The notes under the pieces: generated by a model
Seen by the model: only the letters and a program-made list of their open reading frames with translations
The model's database searches: none
Told to the model about the DNA's origin: nothing
In this document: in pieces, positions 22,876-34,462 of the stretch
Layout of the letters: each line of letters begins with the position of its first letter
How positions within the stretch are numbered: the stretch's first letter is position 1
Translations under genes and position numbers: made by a program
NCBI GenBank assembly: GCA_943736015.1
Contig: OX031058.1
Span: 21,601,001-21,665,000, forward strand
DNA length: 64,000 nucleotides
Direction of reading: 5' to 3'
Source: Tridacna crocea
Taxonomy: Eukaryota > Mollusca > Bivalvia > Cardiida > Cardiidae

Positions 22876-25800
22876 GTTTGTGCATTTGTTGATATTTGAT
22901 CTTCTTATTTTTATGGTGATTAATGTCGTTTTAACCCTTAGCCCGCTGATGTAAGTGAAATGAAACTTTTAAGTCGATCAGAAAAACACCATTTTGGCTA
23001 TTTCGAAGGTACTTTTGGGAAGAAAAAATCTGAGCATCAGGCAGTGCTGATCTAGATCAAACTGCACGTCTGATCTTGGTCTATATTGTCCGCAAAAGGT
23101 CTCTGATTCGTCCTAAGCAACCTAGGGGCTAACAGAAAATTTCATCCAACCAAACTTTTCTCATGCAGATGGTTCTATATGTAACAAAATGAATTTTTAA
23201 TGTAACAGTATCAACTGGGTTTTAACCCACTCAAATAAAAAAATTGAATCAAATATTGACTGAAACAAACTCTTTTTTATCAAAATGAAATATTTACCAC
23301 GGGTTTTGTTCATCTGTTCAGTGTATTTCAAGAATCATATGTACCACTTAACACAAAAGTGCAAAGTTAAACAAATATTTTAACTTGTATAAGCACAAGA
23401 CAAATTTAGGATGCAAAGCATCATAGAAACCGCAATTTTGTGGTGGACAATTTCAGAAAAATATTAACTCTCTTGAGAAATTGTGCACATTTTTTGTATC
23501 TGTTTTTACACTCCCCACGGAAAATCATGACAAATGGTAATAAAATGCGAAGATAAAAGAAACAGAAAATGCACATGTATTCAGATTTTAAAAAAAAAAT
23601 CAGAAGTTTAGAGAGGATTCTTAAATAATCTTTTTTTTCATCAGTGATCTCTTTTTGTGTATGTGTGTGTGTGTGTTTTTTTTTTTTCTTTAAATTATAT
23701 TCAACAACTTTTTTCGAAAACATGAGCTTCCTGCTTGTCAAAAAGTATCTTAGCATGCTTGCAACACAGTGAATCTTTACATTTCTGCTCCAAAAACAAA
23801 AACTTTTGCATGATGTCTCCAATATTACTCAATTGGCACAAACTGCCTTTTTTTTATTCTTGAAATGGCAGCCACACACACGCAAAAAAAAAATCATCTG
23901 GATCTATTCAAAAACAACATAATAACTATTCTCATAAATTATTTCGCTTAATTAACGGTACTAGTCAGAACTAATTTCTGCATTTTGTTCATCTGTTCAG
24001 TTTCAAGAATCATATGTACAATTTAAAAGTGCATAAACAAATATTCAGACTTGTATATTAAGCACAAGACAAATTTAGGATGCAAAGCATCATAGAAGCT
24101 GCAATTTTGTGGTGGACAATTTCAGAAAAATATTAACTCTCTCGAGAAATGGCGTACATTTTTGTATCTGTTTTTACATCCCTTCCCCCCCCCCCCCGAA
24201 AATCAAAACAAATGGTAATAAAATGCGAGGAAAAAAGAAACAGAAAATGTACATGTACTCAGATTTCTAAAAAAAATCAGAAGTTTAGAGAGGATTCCTA
24301 AATAATCTTGTTTTTTTATCAGTGATCTCTTTTTTGTGTTTTATTTTTTTTCTTTAAATTATATCCAATAACTTTTTCCGAAAACACAAGCTTCCTGCTT
24401 GCCACAAAGTATCTTAGCACGCTTGCAACACAGTGAATCTTTACATTTCTACTCAAGAAACAAAAACTTTTGCATGACATCTTCAAAATTACAAAACTAA
24501 ATAAAATTGCTTCCGATTAACATATTCTGCGATGGTCTCTATATCATAACTATCATTGTTTAGTTTTGTAAAAAATAGGAGATAAATGCGAAAACCATTT
24601 AGAGATTGTAAGGCTTGTGACAAACGAAATGCATTAAAACTTCGTTTGGTAAAATAAAAGGAATCCTAGAAGTTTGAAAATTTCGGGGGACTAACCAATT
24701 AAAGGATGTTTATTATTCTGTATTTTTTATTGTAATTTGGGAATGAACTACATGTATATACAACCATAAAACCAGGCTTGAATTTCAAGTAGGTCTGTTG
24801 GAATATTTGAGGAAGAGTCACGTGGAGTAATTCTGTCACAACAACAAGACATTATTGGAAATTTTCCAAAAATAATGACCAGTTGAATAATTAGTGATCA
24901 TCTATCTACATGGTAAATAGTTTATGTGCATTCCTACTGGAAGCCGCTTTCGAGCAGCTTTCAATGACCGACTACATGTATATGTCGCAAAATATCGGCT
25001 TGAATAAAAGTGAAAGCAATACTTCAGGTTCTCTGCAGCCTGGCCTTTATCTGCACCGTCCCAACCAATCTTCGAGCAGAGTTGTCGTTCGTTACTCTCA
25101 CCATACATCTCTGCAATAGGCTAAATGACAAGAATCTTGTCAAACCGAGGGAAACATGTTTTGTTACTGTTTAACTGTTCCATGTGTAACATTATAAAAT
25201 AGACAAAGTAAATATGATTCTGGATGCATTATAGATGCTTTCAAACTGATGAATTTACCTGTATAGAATGAACTACATGTATTTTTTAGAGCTTCTTTGC
25301 TTATCAGAATCTTACGCCAATTTTAACAAAAATGGCTGCGCCCATGAATGATGACAACTGATTTGTCACACTGGGGGATCTAAATTTGTAAGATTAAAAA
25401 TCAGGTTATCGTCCTTTAAAGACATTTAGGCTTTTCCGAATATCCCTCTTTTGTACATTTCCTACCAGTAAGTCTGATTGGTCCCCTGCTTTTTTGAACA
25501 GCTCACGAAGCAATCGATATTGGTCTTTTATTCACCGGCGTTGTGTCGTCATTTTAAGTTATGGTCGTGTGACGAAAAAATGATGTAATGACGGACTACT
25601 TTCTGAGCCCACTACAGAGGTGAATGTGGATGATCCGGAGTGCAAGAGAGTGCGTCCCAACAGTACCTAAAACTAATGGCAAAACTGAAAAAGCTTTAAA
25701 TCTTTACTAGGTCTAAATGACAGAGCTGCTCACTCATATCTCAATAAGTTAGTCTACATTCTTTTATTGATAGCATTCATCATCCACTGATCTGTGATTG

Positions 25801-28091
25801 TCATGGAGGAAGACAATTGCTAGTGAAAAATACATCCAGTTTTGAACAGTCCTCCATTTAAACACTCCACACCAATCTACTTTTTATTGTTCTTTTTTTT
25901 TTTTCATTTTTCAACGGTTTTCCCTCAGCACCCATCAATTTACCATATTTCTTTTATTAGTTTTTTTAAGTTATACATTATAATTTACTATTAACTGTGT
26001 ACCTGGATCTATTTCGTCAGTTACTTTTGTTATTTTATTAACTTGTGATTAAATCCTTGTATTGAACTGATGAATAAAATATGTTTATTCTTTATCAGAT
26101 GACAAAATATAAGACCTGTCAAAATTCTGAGCATTTGCAGGTGTACCACAAATTAGATTGGTATGTCACTTAAATGATAAGATTTGTCTTTGACAGGGTA
26201 AAAAACATTTTAGAAAAGTAGAAAATGGTTTTTACTAGCAATGTTCCCTTTCCCCACCAAGGTTTTTAAAAGTCTTATTTCAAAAGATAGTTAAAACTCA
26301 GATTTGTGTATGGAAGAATTAGAAAGAGCAACGGTCGTGTGTATCTACTATTGCAGGAACTAACTGGTTATGGGAAATGATGTCGTTAATGATTCACAAG
26401 ACCTCACGTGTGCAAGGGGACAACAAAATGGTGGGAATGCTGGAGGCTATGCCGTTATCAGTCGTGGAGGATATGACGTCACCGAGAATTCTGAATACGC
26501 ACATAAAAGTGCAATATTTACCAAAGGTATAGTAAGTATAACAATATTAATGTGACACTTTGTATATAATGAGCGAACAAAAAGAACCTTTCATGCAGTA
26601 ACTGCAAACTTTTCAAGGCAACCTTTCATCTGTACACAAATAATATGAGGTATGGTCTGTGAAGGGAAAGCTTAATGCATCTGGAAAAAGTGTCGACACA
26701 TGTCAGCCGGCGCAGTCCGCCCAAGCTGACCTGAGCTGAAACTTGTCCCTTTTTGATTAATTTTCTGTTTGTCAAAGGACCAATGTTCCTCATTATTACA
26801 AATGAGTTGTGCTATTGTGTGAAACAGGGGTTTAACCCTTTCCCAAACAATCCCTGATTTTTACGGGTCTGTAATAAATGCCTTTTAAAAACATTGTGGG
26901 AAAAGGAGAAAATGCTGGTAACCAGCATTTTCTCCTTTTCCCACAATGTTTTCTACCCTATCATAGACAGAAATCATCTTTTCAGCAAGAGTTGAATTGT
27001 CGCCTGCAAATGCTTTCAATTTGGTCTAGTCCAAAAGTTTGTCGTTTGGGAAAAGATTAAGGCATCTGAAAAGACTATCAATCTATGTCTCAGCCTGTGC
27101 AGGCTGACATCGAACTGTTTGCTATTAGAAAAAAAATCTGCATGACCTTTGACCTCATGATTCAGTCGACTGTTAGACAAAATATATTCTAAGGGATTCC
27201 TATACGTATGAGATGACTAGCTTTGCATCATGCATTACGGAAATGCAGGCCCTATATCAGCCCGAGCATGGTTCATTAGCGAGGTCATCAGACCTCTCCA
27301 ACAGTGGTGAGTTTTAAAAGGCAGACTGCCACAGAATTTGCTGTCTAAATCCGTTTTTCTTGCGAAATTGTTTTGATAGACAGTCTGTTTCATCATGGTT
27401 TTGTAAATAAGGCGAAATCAAAAATCCGAAAAAGGAAATAGATGTGGTTTGTTTTTATATTACAAATTTCAGAAAAAAAATATTTGTTACATTAATTTGC
27501 AATGGCTGCAAATTAGCCCTAAAATAATTGTAATTTTTCATAAAGCAAATAAATCTAAGCTGAGGAAAATATAAGAAAGTTTCGTTAAAAAAGAGAAAGA
27601 AGACTGCGATTTGAAAACGCCACAATTAAGAGGGCAAATTGACCGTCATGTAAAGCATATGAGGTTTCTACGTGGCGGCTTTTTTACTTTTTTGTTAACA
27701 TTTACCAGAATATATTGCAATTAAAAGCCAATAAACTATTGGAAAACATTGATGCTGATCTCTCCTGGCTTCTTTTTTATAGAAGCCAAATTGTATATCA
27801 ATGTGTTTATATTTATGTATACAAACATGTCCTTCCATATATACTTTTGTGTCTCTGCATTTTTGTCTTTTAACATCTCTTCGCCATAACAAAACTGGTA
27901 TAGACCATACTTGTTGTAGGACGCGTTGAAGAAGAAAGTGAAGACTATATTTATATGCAGAAACCCGAAAGATGTCGCAGTTTCATTTTATAATCACACA
28001 CATGGTTTCAAAGTCTACGAATACGACGGCAAATTCGAGAATTATCTCCAGATGTTTATGCGAGGGGAAGGTTGTAACAGAGTATTTTAAA

Positions 28092-28129
<38 letters not shown>

Positions 28130-31100
28130 TCTTTCTCTCTCTGCCAAAGGATTGGAATTCACCAAGCTTGAATTGAGTAAAATAAAGGCAGTGTCTCATA
28201 TATATACACAGATCTAACTGTAAATGAATTCGAAGAGTTTTCCTCATCATAAATTATGCAAAAATGTTACGAAAAAAAGTCTTTAACTGTTACCCGGGCT
28301 ATTAGATTATTAATAAAGACTTTTCCAGATACCTAAATCCTTGAACATTTTGGGATAAGGTACATGTGTTTTGAATAAACAATGAATTTTGAAAATTCTG
28401 GGATTTTCAAGTATTAAAGGCTTTCCTTCCGGAAGCACCATATATTGGCCTTAGCGTACTCTGGCTCAACTCCCTACTAGATGCCAACATTTATCGAAAG
28501 CTTTTGCAGACGACAAATCTATGGAAGATGAGAAATTTTTGTCAATGAAAAGGTGGTAAACACAGACGGAGAACCTGCTGGTAACCACCACTTTCTCTTA
28601 TTCCCACAATATTCCAAAAACTTTCCGTCTAAGAGTTGTAAAGAAATAAGGGTCATTACGCATCAACCACATTTTCTATGTGTTTAGTTGACTACGGTTC
28701 CTATCCGGAATACCTACTAGAATGGCAACAACATGTTCGGGATAACCCGGATGTTCCCTTCCACTTTTTGTACTATGAAGATCTGAAAGAGGTAAGGTAG
28801 TTGTTTGTTTGTAGTGTAATTCTTCATCCAAAGATATAGTTTTGTACCTATTAAAATCAACAGGACTTGCAGCCGACAAAAAAATAGCTTATTAGCGGAT
28901 TTTCGATCGAAACGATAGAAAAAAGCCTTTCCTCCTCAATGTCGTTTGAGCACGATATACTATGTGGTCAAGACTCATTTCAACGGTAATTTTACTTATC
29001 GCAAGGCGGCCATTCTTCCCTTCTAAGCACACATAAAAAATCAACAATTAGAGAGCACAGAATCTTGTCACAAAAGCTTTGTTACTCATCTGAAATAATT
29101 TTGGTAGTACCAGAATTTGAAGTTTGGATATCAAATTTACAGCACATGCTCTAGTATCTTTGCCCGTTACCTAGTAGCTGTTGTGACTTTCCGGTTGTAA
29201 AAAGTGGATAGATTTGTAATTGGATTTTTTCTTGTATGTTCAGACAGTCCATAAGCAACAAAAAATAATAGAAAGGTGTCGATGAAATTACTTTTTGCCC
29301 AGACCACTAGACTGCAAAATTAATGACCATCCTTATGTGCGAGGAATGAGCCTCTTGCGGACGCCATACACCAAAATCAGACGATAGCAGTAAAAGTCTA
29401 TGGGAGTTTCAGTTAATTGTATTTTCAGCCGTCGATAAGGTTTACACATTTTTCTTGGAAGAGTCTAAGAAGGACCGGAAGTTAACCCATTTTTTCCCGA
29501 TACATTTTACATAGTATTAGACTGTGTAGTCCAAGCCAAGACTCCATCTTCAAAAACTGTCTTATAAAATGCTAGTCTACACTGTCGCGAGAGTAGACAA
29601 AATTGGGTGAAAAGGAGATTATGCTATAGTTAGTGACTTTTTCTCCTTTTATGACAATGCTAATATTTTGGCTCATATTTTGTCTTTCTTTTTGTTTGTA
29701 AGAAGTGTCGGGGGGGGGGGGGGGGGGCGGTTAGTTGTGGATGTGTGGGAACTTAGTTGCCTTAGTGCGTGGAAAAGAAATCAGATTAAAGGGGTTTATT
29801 CTGTTCTCAGAAATCTGATTTTCACTTTGGAACCAGAAGTACATCTAAATGTTGTAATCATTTATTTATTTACCCAACAGGACGGTTTCAGTGAACTAAA
29901 ACGCCTTCGAAAGTTTCTTGAATTAGAAATTTCCGATGAAATGTTAAAAGACATCGTTGATAACTGTACTATAGATAAAATGCGACAGTCCAAAAGGAGT
30001 GCAAATACAGAAGCATTCCAGTTAAAGGAATGGTCGAAACCTGGCTTTGACATATTAAGAAAAGGTTTGTTTTGTTTTCGGTAGTTTATGAAAAACTTTT
30101 TTTTTTCGATTCACATAAATCAAAGTCTCGTGTACAAAACTGATGATAACAAATTTTAATGAGTATCTTGCGAGCTTAATAAAGAAACTGGACGGTAGCA
30201 GTGGTTGAAAAAGTGCATGTTTTCGCAAATGAATGATGGGATGGTCCTTTCACAATTGAGACTTCCGTTTATTTTTGGGAGATCAACTATGACGTCATCG
30301 ATCCTATTTGAATTCAATCGACATGAACGACGGCGTTTCACAAACCTCAAATGATCTGTAGATCAAGCCCTATGCTGATACGGAATTAGCCGAGTTGTGA
30401 CGAGTGGTTGTTGTTGATCATGTACCGTTCCAACGAGCTTGTTAACTTCAGAGGCAAAAATTAAATATATCTTAAAAACAACATATTGCATTAACGAAAT
30501 ACCGCTGAAAATATTTTTCTTTCACTTCTCTTTCTTATTTATTAATGGATTTTAAACTAGAGGCATATTATGTTAGCGATCGAACATTTTTTCGAGTATA
30601 AGTATGAAAATCTCAATAGTCCCCTAATTGCCACACATACTGAGTATCGTGATCTCTAAACGTTGGTTTTTGTAGTCTGATTCTATTCGACATTAAACTA
30701 GTTATTCACATGAGGCATACATAATTTTTACTGGTCTAAACAGATAGACTATATAAAAAACGTCGTTGAATGTATTATGCCTACAGCTAGAAAACAACCA
30801 TTAAACAAATAACAGACGTGAAAAAAGGTGCATCCTGAAAAAGATACGAAGTCTCTTAGAGTAATTTTATATATGTATTTGGCGCCAGAGTTTCGCAATG
30901 GCTCTAGGGAAATTCAAAATATGTGTACAATGTTTTCAACGCCTTGAATGGATTATATGAGATGTATTCAAATAGATACGGTGACCTCATAATTAACGTA
31001 TGAAAATAGACGGAATTTCCTACTGAAGTCATGCCACCAAAGTTTTACCTTTTTGCCCTACCTCCAGTTTCTTAACCTTTGGGAATAATATATATACGAG

Positions 31101-32345
31101 TGTAAGTGGTGGATTTTGAATAATTTGGAATCACGAAAAACAGTATCAAGCCGGTATTTTGCTAAATAAATGAAAGGAAAGTTTTAAGCCAATGATAAAA
31201 ACCTCGCGATTTCAATGCAATTTTCATCATAATTATAGAACTCACCTTATTGTAGCATATAGCAATTTGTGTCCACATGCAACGGTTAAACAATCAAAAC
31301 AGTCTTCAGCCAAGAATGTCTTGGGCCCTTATTCACCAACCATTCTTAAGAATAGTCTTTGTCTAATTCTCAAGGAAATTCTACAACTGAAAGTATCATA
31401 AATATTGAACCAAAATGTACCATTCTACCCAAGAATTAAGCCGGTTATTATACAAAATAGACTTTATGAATCCATAATTATGTGATGACCAGCTTGGTAT
31501 AAAGCAGTTATTACGGATAGACATTAACCCATTACCACACAATCCCTACGTTTGACGACCCTGAGAAAAAAGTCTTTAGAAAACATGGTGGGAAAAGGAG
31601 AAAATGCTGGTAACCAGCATTTTCTTCTTTTTCCCACAGTGATTTCTACTTTTCACGAATGAAATTTCAGGTTTTCGGTTAGTTTCATTTTGTCATTTGC
31701 AAAGGCTTTCATTTTGGACCAGTCTAAAATGTTCTCGCCCGGTAAAGAATTGAACCCTTTTTTGCTAGAGCATGACTCAACATATATGGCCTGTAACACG
31801 CGATAAGGGACATTTGAACATTTGCATAAAGTGTCGCCTCGGATCAGCCTGCGCAGTCTGCGCAGGCTAATCCGAGACGGCACTTTACGACAATATTAGA
31901 TTTTGTGCTTCAGTATACTTGTGCCAAACAGAAAAAAATACTTTAAAACGGAAAGTGTCGTTTCGGATTAGCCTGCGCGGATTGCACAGGCTAATACGAG
32001 ACGACACTTTACGCAAATGTCCAAATGCCCCTTTTTGCGTCATGCAAGCCGTATTTAGGGTAAGCCACAGTTTTCCGAAGGTCTCGGATTCGAGACTCGT
32101 GTTTAGGGGGTTATATCTTTGGAACTATCTTTATCATTGCCGAAGTATTGCTTAGAACTTCGAAGAAATAATCAAACTTGCCTTACAATCGATTTGAATT
32201 TATCACCAAAGAAGGAGGTTTTACTTCTACAGGTCAGGTCGGTGACTGGAAGAATTGGTTCACTGTTACCCAAAGTGAAGTGTTCGATGCTTGGTGGGCC
32301 GAACAGACCAAAGGGCTGGACATGTTTAAATTTAGATACGAATAA
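22686..32345 (+). CDS. Cytosolic sulfotransferase (SULT family), complete, 6 coding exons
   Basis: Transfers the sulfonate group of PAPS to a hydroxyl or amine acceptor; soluble cytosolic SULT fold. Exons join(22686-22875, 26357-26526, 27920-28070, 28688-28791, 29881-30064, 32233-32345) total 912 nt, 303 residues plus TAA, with GT/AG at every junction and matching phase. Motifs seen: PAPS 5'-phosphosulfate loop YPKTGTNW (residues 60-67), catalytic His in ILNTHIKVQYLP (His112), 3'-phosphate motif CRNPKDVAVSFY (133-144, with Arg134 and Ser142), RKGQVGDW (265-272), and the KxxxTVxxxE dimer motif KNWFTVTQSE (273-282). Length is normal for the family. No signal peptide or membrane segment is seen, which argues against a Golgi sulfotransferase. 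Subfamily and acceptor cannot be told from sequence. The ATG at 22686 is the first Met of this exon; an in-frame upstream exon at 21462-21510 would add 20 residues. No AATAAA was found between the stop and the transposon at 32525. Confidence 0.95.
23303..24488 (+). repeat. Direct duplication of about 500 bp inside sulfotransferase intron 1
   Basis: 23303-23827 and 23986-24488 share long stretches, for example AAGCACAAGACAAATTTAGG at 23391 and 24060 (offset 669) and TGCAAAGCATCATAGAA. Small indels and poly-A/C/T differences. Confidence 0.8.
26101..26280 (-). mobile_element. Decayed palindromic MITE in sulfotransferase intron 1
   Basis: Contains GAGCATTTGCAG and GGGTAAAAAACATTTTAGAA in family order; the palindrome is heavily mutated. 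Confidence 0.5.
26357..26526 (+). CDS. Sulfotransferase coding exon 2
   Basis: Completes Gly64 and encodes residues 65-120, starting with TNW of the PAPS loop and containing the catalytic His112. Acceptor TTGCAG; the phase-0 donor GTATAG is at 26527. A second GTAAGT at 26532 cannot be the in-frame donor because TAG would be read first. Confidence 0.94.
26832..27060 (+). mobile_element. Palindromic TTAA MITE with a perfect 65-bp palindrome
   Basis: Both TTAA ends present. 26888-26952 is a perfect odd palindrome (two 32-nt arms around one base). The sequence suggests a recent copy. It lies in sulfotransferase intron 2. Confidence 0.92.
27920..28070 (+). CDS. Sulfotransferase coding exon 3
   Basis: Residues 121-170 plus one base. 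Contains the 3'-phosphate-binding motif CRNPKDVAVSFY. Acceptor TTGTAG, donor GTTGTA. Confidence 0.95.
28094..28142 (+). repeat. (CT)n microsatellite just after sulfotransferase exon 3
   Basis: CT run with few interruptions starting 24 nt after the exon 3 donor. Confidence 0.85.
28490..28650 (-). mobile_element. Decayed palindromic MITE in sulfotransferase intron 3
   Basis: GCTTTTGCAGACGACAAAT and CTGCTGGTAACCACCA remain; ends lost. It finishes about 40 bp before the exon 4 acceptor. Confidence 0.6.
28688..28791 (+). CDS. Sulfotransferase coding exon 4
   Basis: Residues 171-205. VDYGSYPEYLLEWQQH and FHFLYYEDLKE match the family pattern of a YG-W segment followed by the (L/Y)YEDMK motif. Acceptor GTTTAG, donor GTAAGG. 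Confidence 0.95.
29482..29665 (-). mobile_element. Decayed palindromic MITE in sulfotransferase intron 4
   Basis: Starts GTTAACCCATT and keeps GTGAAAAGGAGATTATGC and TTTTCTCCTTTTATGACAA with a disrupted centre. Confidence 0.5.
29709..29728 (+). repeat. Poly-G run in sulfotransferase intron 4
   Basis: About 19 of 20 bases are G, 150 bp upstream of exon 5; could form a G-quadruplex. Confidence 0.7.
29881..30064 (+). CDS. Sulfotransferase coding exon 5
   Basis: Residues 206-266 plus one base; the variable segment before the C-terminal PAPS motif, ending ILRK. Acceptor CAACAG, donor GTTTGT. A run of G lies in the preceding intron at 29709-29728. Confidence 0.94.
31320..31385 (+). repeat. TATTCACCAACCATT repeat fragment
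   Basis: GGGCCCTTATTCACCAACCA here and CTGTATTCACCAACCATTAA at 33918-33940 are related ends of a dispersed repeat. Confidence 0.45.
31524..31756 (+). mobile_element. Palindromic TTAA MITE in sulfotransferase intron 5
   Basis: Left TTAACCCATTACCACACAAT; palindrome with few mismatches; right end GGTAAAGAATTGAA (TTAA lost). Confidence 0.85.
31785..32052. mobile_element. Double-hairpin TIR element (GCCTGCGCAG family), copy 1
   Basis: About 55-bp inverted ends (GGCMTGYAACACGCG..., CATTTGCRTAAAGTGTCG) enclose two palindromes, GCCTGCGCAGTCTGCGCAGGC and GCCTGCGCGGATTGCACAGG. Ends 181 bp before the last sulfotransferase exon. Confidence 0.8.
32233..32345 (+). CDS. Sulfotransferase coding exon 6 (terminal)
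   Basis: Residues 267-303 and stop TAA. Contains GQVGDWKNWFTVTQSE, the PAPS/dimer region. Acceptor CTACAG. It ends 179 nt before the Polinton-derived element. Confidence 0.96.
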
Positions 32346-32755
32346 CTTAGCATACCTGGTGATTCCTGGTGATTCTCCTTTGACAGTCTGTGCTTAAACG
32401 GAATTGTAACTGGAGTCATGTCATTCAAAAGAATATATTTTGACAGTCGTAATTGACTTTTCATGCATGTGAATCGTGACTTTACACAACGTTAGATCGT
32501 TTAATGTTTTCTGGTCGTAGTATTAGTAGTGTCAAAAGTACAGGAGGAATCCTCGGTATTCGGAGCAAAATCCTCGTTGAACAAAATCCTCGTCGAGCAA
32601 AATCTTAGGTGATCTGATGACGTCAATCCATTGATCTTACGCATTTTTCAATCTTTTGTTTAGTTGTTTTCAGTGTATCGATGACAGAACATATATAATC
32701 CATTGTTTTTACGTATTTTTTCAACATTTTGTTAAGCTGTTAGAGAGATGGATGA

Positions 32756-33118
32756 TCAGAAAAAAGAAAGTATTACTTTGAATATCAAAATCTTGCAGTT
32801 TTTTGTGGACCGCAAAAGTTATGGAAAGTTTTAGATCGAAAGTATCCCGGTGTGTTTACGATCGATTGTGTGTGGCAATTTTTGAGCAATCAAAATTCGT
32901 ATGCATTACAAAAGCCGGTACGATATCGGTTTAGGACCGCAAATGTGAGAGTAAATGTGCTTTATATCATTTCCGCAAATGTTTCTTCCGCTAAGTTAGC
33001 CATGGACAATAAATCTATATCGTCTGGTAAAACAGCTGACAATGTGAATGAAAGGACGTGCTTTGTGACTGGTACAGCAAGATCAGAAATAATAGCAAAG
33101 GTGCAGTGTTTGTACTGA
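32756..33118 (+). pseudogene. Integrase fragment of Polinton type
   Basis: An open frame from 32756 reads ...FCGPQKLWKVLDRKYPG... then WQFLSNQNSYALQKPVR followed by RFRTANVRV. This matches the segment of Polinton integrases just before the catalytic core (pattern LS-x-Q-(D/N)-x-Y-x-L-x-KPVR-x-RF). Similarity appears to stop near 32965; the DDE catalytic core is absent and the frame ends at a stop at 33116-33118. It is a deleted remnant with no usable start and no catalytic domain. Confidence 0.7.
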
Positions 33119-33315
33119 TATTGAAAAATTATATTATGAAAATAAATAGAGTGAAAGACAACATAAAAAAAATACCCGTTAATAGGATCATTGATAAAAA
33201 AAAACTCTTTAATTTTACCTAGGTTACGATAATTAAGGGGCCGAACAGTTTTCACAAAAAAAAATCTTGATTTCGACCACAAAAAACAAGCCACCAGAAA
33301 AGGGGACAGAAAGTT

Positions 33316-33380
33316 TAGTTTAAACATATTTATTTTACATCGATTGAGAAACAAGTTCTTACAACTTATACTAATCTCTC
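33316..33380 (-). repeat. 3' fragment of a tRNA-derived SINE, nested in the Polinton derivative
   Basis: The reverse strand reads GAGAGATTAGTATAAGTTGT, then CTTGTTTCTCAATCGATG. This is about 90% identical over roughly 65 bp to the tail of the full SINE at 51776-51979. Confidence 0.75.
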
Positions 33381-33606
33381 TCGAAAGTTTAACTGATTAT
33401 TTCGACAACTTTATATCATTTTCGGAGCATCAAAAGCTTGGCGTGTAATTCAATCCACTGATTATACTGATACGTAAAAAAATATGTAAAATCAATGGAT
33501 TGACGTCATCGGATCACAGAAGATTTTGCTCAACGAGGATTTGTTCACCGAAGATTTTGCTCCGAATACCGAGCACTACTCCTGTACTTTTGACACTACT
33601 AGTATT

Positions 33607-34462
33607 ATGCCACGAAAAAATCCTCTTCGATCGTGATTTTACAATAGAACGGAATGCTTTCGGATCGTGAGGTCATACCTAACAAATATCTATTCTAGAA
33701 TCGCGGTGTTAAATTAGAATGAAACTCCTCAGAATTGCGGTGGCCCATTCCACTGAAATGCTTTTGGATCAGGTGCCACTCTACGAGATAATTCGGATCG
33801 TGGTGGCTCACTATAACCATATGCTTCTGGGCTATAGAAGTTAAAGGCGGTCTCATTTAGAAACAGTATACAATAGTTCTGATGATCTGTTTTGTTAAGA
33901 ATAATGGAGAAGTTGGACTGTATTCACCAACCATTAACTGTATCCTCAGTCCAATTCTAGATTTAGAAAGAACGCAACTTCTGATTGGGTGATCCACTTG
34001 GCTTAGCTAATCAGAAGTTGTGTCACTGTCAAATTCAGAAAATTCTTGATAATGTGTCAATGCTCGGTACCAAATACGAGTTTGAATTTGAGAGTCGGTA
34101 AAAAAACGGGATATAGTTGCATCTGCCCTTATTTCCGATATTTCCTTTTTTCGACAAGCATCAGTTAGCCCACGTTTGAAATAAATTTACTGAATGAGAT
34201 ACGTGTACCTGAACTGTATATTTACTGACGACGATTACAACGACATTTTGTGAAGTAGTATACGACACGGATATGATAGTGCTTCGAGATTTCTTCAAGA
34301 ACTGTCGAAATAACAAGGGATGTTGTGATCAGTTGTGGATGGCAAACGATATTTTGTTTACGACCTTCCACTGCTTGTAGCCAATCAGTTTTTAAAATAA
34401 TCAATGACAGAAGCTATGGCCATCATCATATTGTCTCCAACTTTCAGTGCGTGTTTACATTT
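33607..34462. other. Intergenic after the Polinton derivative
   Basis: Contains an inverted pair CAACTTCTGATTGGG / GCTAATCAGAAGTTG (33977-34020) within the TATTCACCAACC repeat. No gene seen. Confidence 0.45.

Larger units (their letters stand above)
22876..26356 (+). other. Sulfotransferase intron 1 content
   Basis: Holds a direct duplication (about 23303-23827 and 23986-24488), a decayed copy of the GATCAGACTGCAC hairpin near 23045-23090, a GT run near 23662-23675, poly-C at 24184-24197 and a decayed palindromic MITE at 26101-26280. The rest (24500-26100) shows nothing I recognise. Confidence 0.6.
32525..33600 (+). mobile_element. Deletion derivative of a Polinton/Maverick (1,076 bp) with intact termini
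   Basis: Terminal inverted repeats of about 125 bp (32525-32650 and 33475-33600) begin AGTAGTGTCAAAAGTACAGG and end in the complement, i.e. 5'-AG...CT-3'. They are flanked by a perfect 6-bp target duplication AGTATT (32519-32524 and 33601-33606). AG/CT ends, long TIRs and 6-bp duplications are the known hallmarks of Polintons. The interior keeps a fragment of a Polinton-type integrase (32756-33118) and has lost the polymerase, packaging ATPase, protease and capsid genes, so it cannot move by itself. The TIR contains short CAAAATCCTCGT-type subrepeats. A SINE fragment is nested at 33316-33380. It lies 179 nt after the sulfotransferase stop codon. Confidence 0.85.

Noticed and set aside
23421-23822. 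133-residue minus-strand open frame in sulfotransferase intron 1
   Set aside because: Low-complexity (Lys runs, HTHTHT from a GT repeat) and lies in a duplicated intron segment.
28056-28250. Arg/Glu-rich open frames on the minus strand
   Set aside because: Product of the (CT)n microsatellite next to exon 3.
29668-30084. 138-residue open frame as an independent gene
   Set aside because: Its second half is sulfotransferase exon 5; the first half is intron with a poly-G run, and the frame continues past the true donor.
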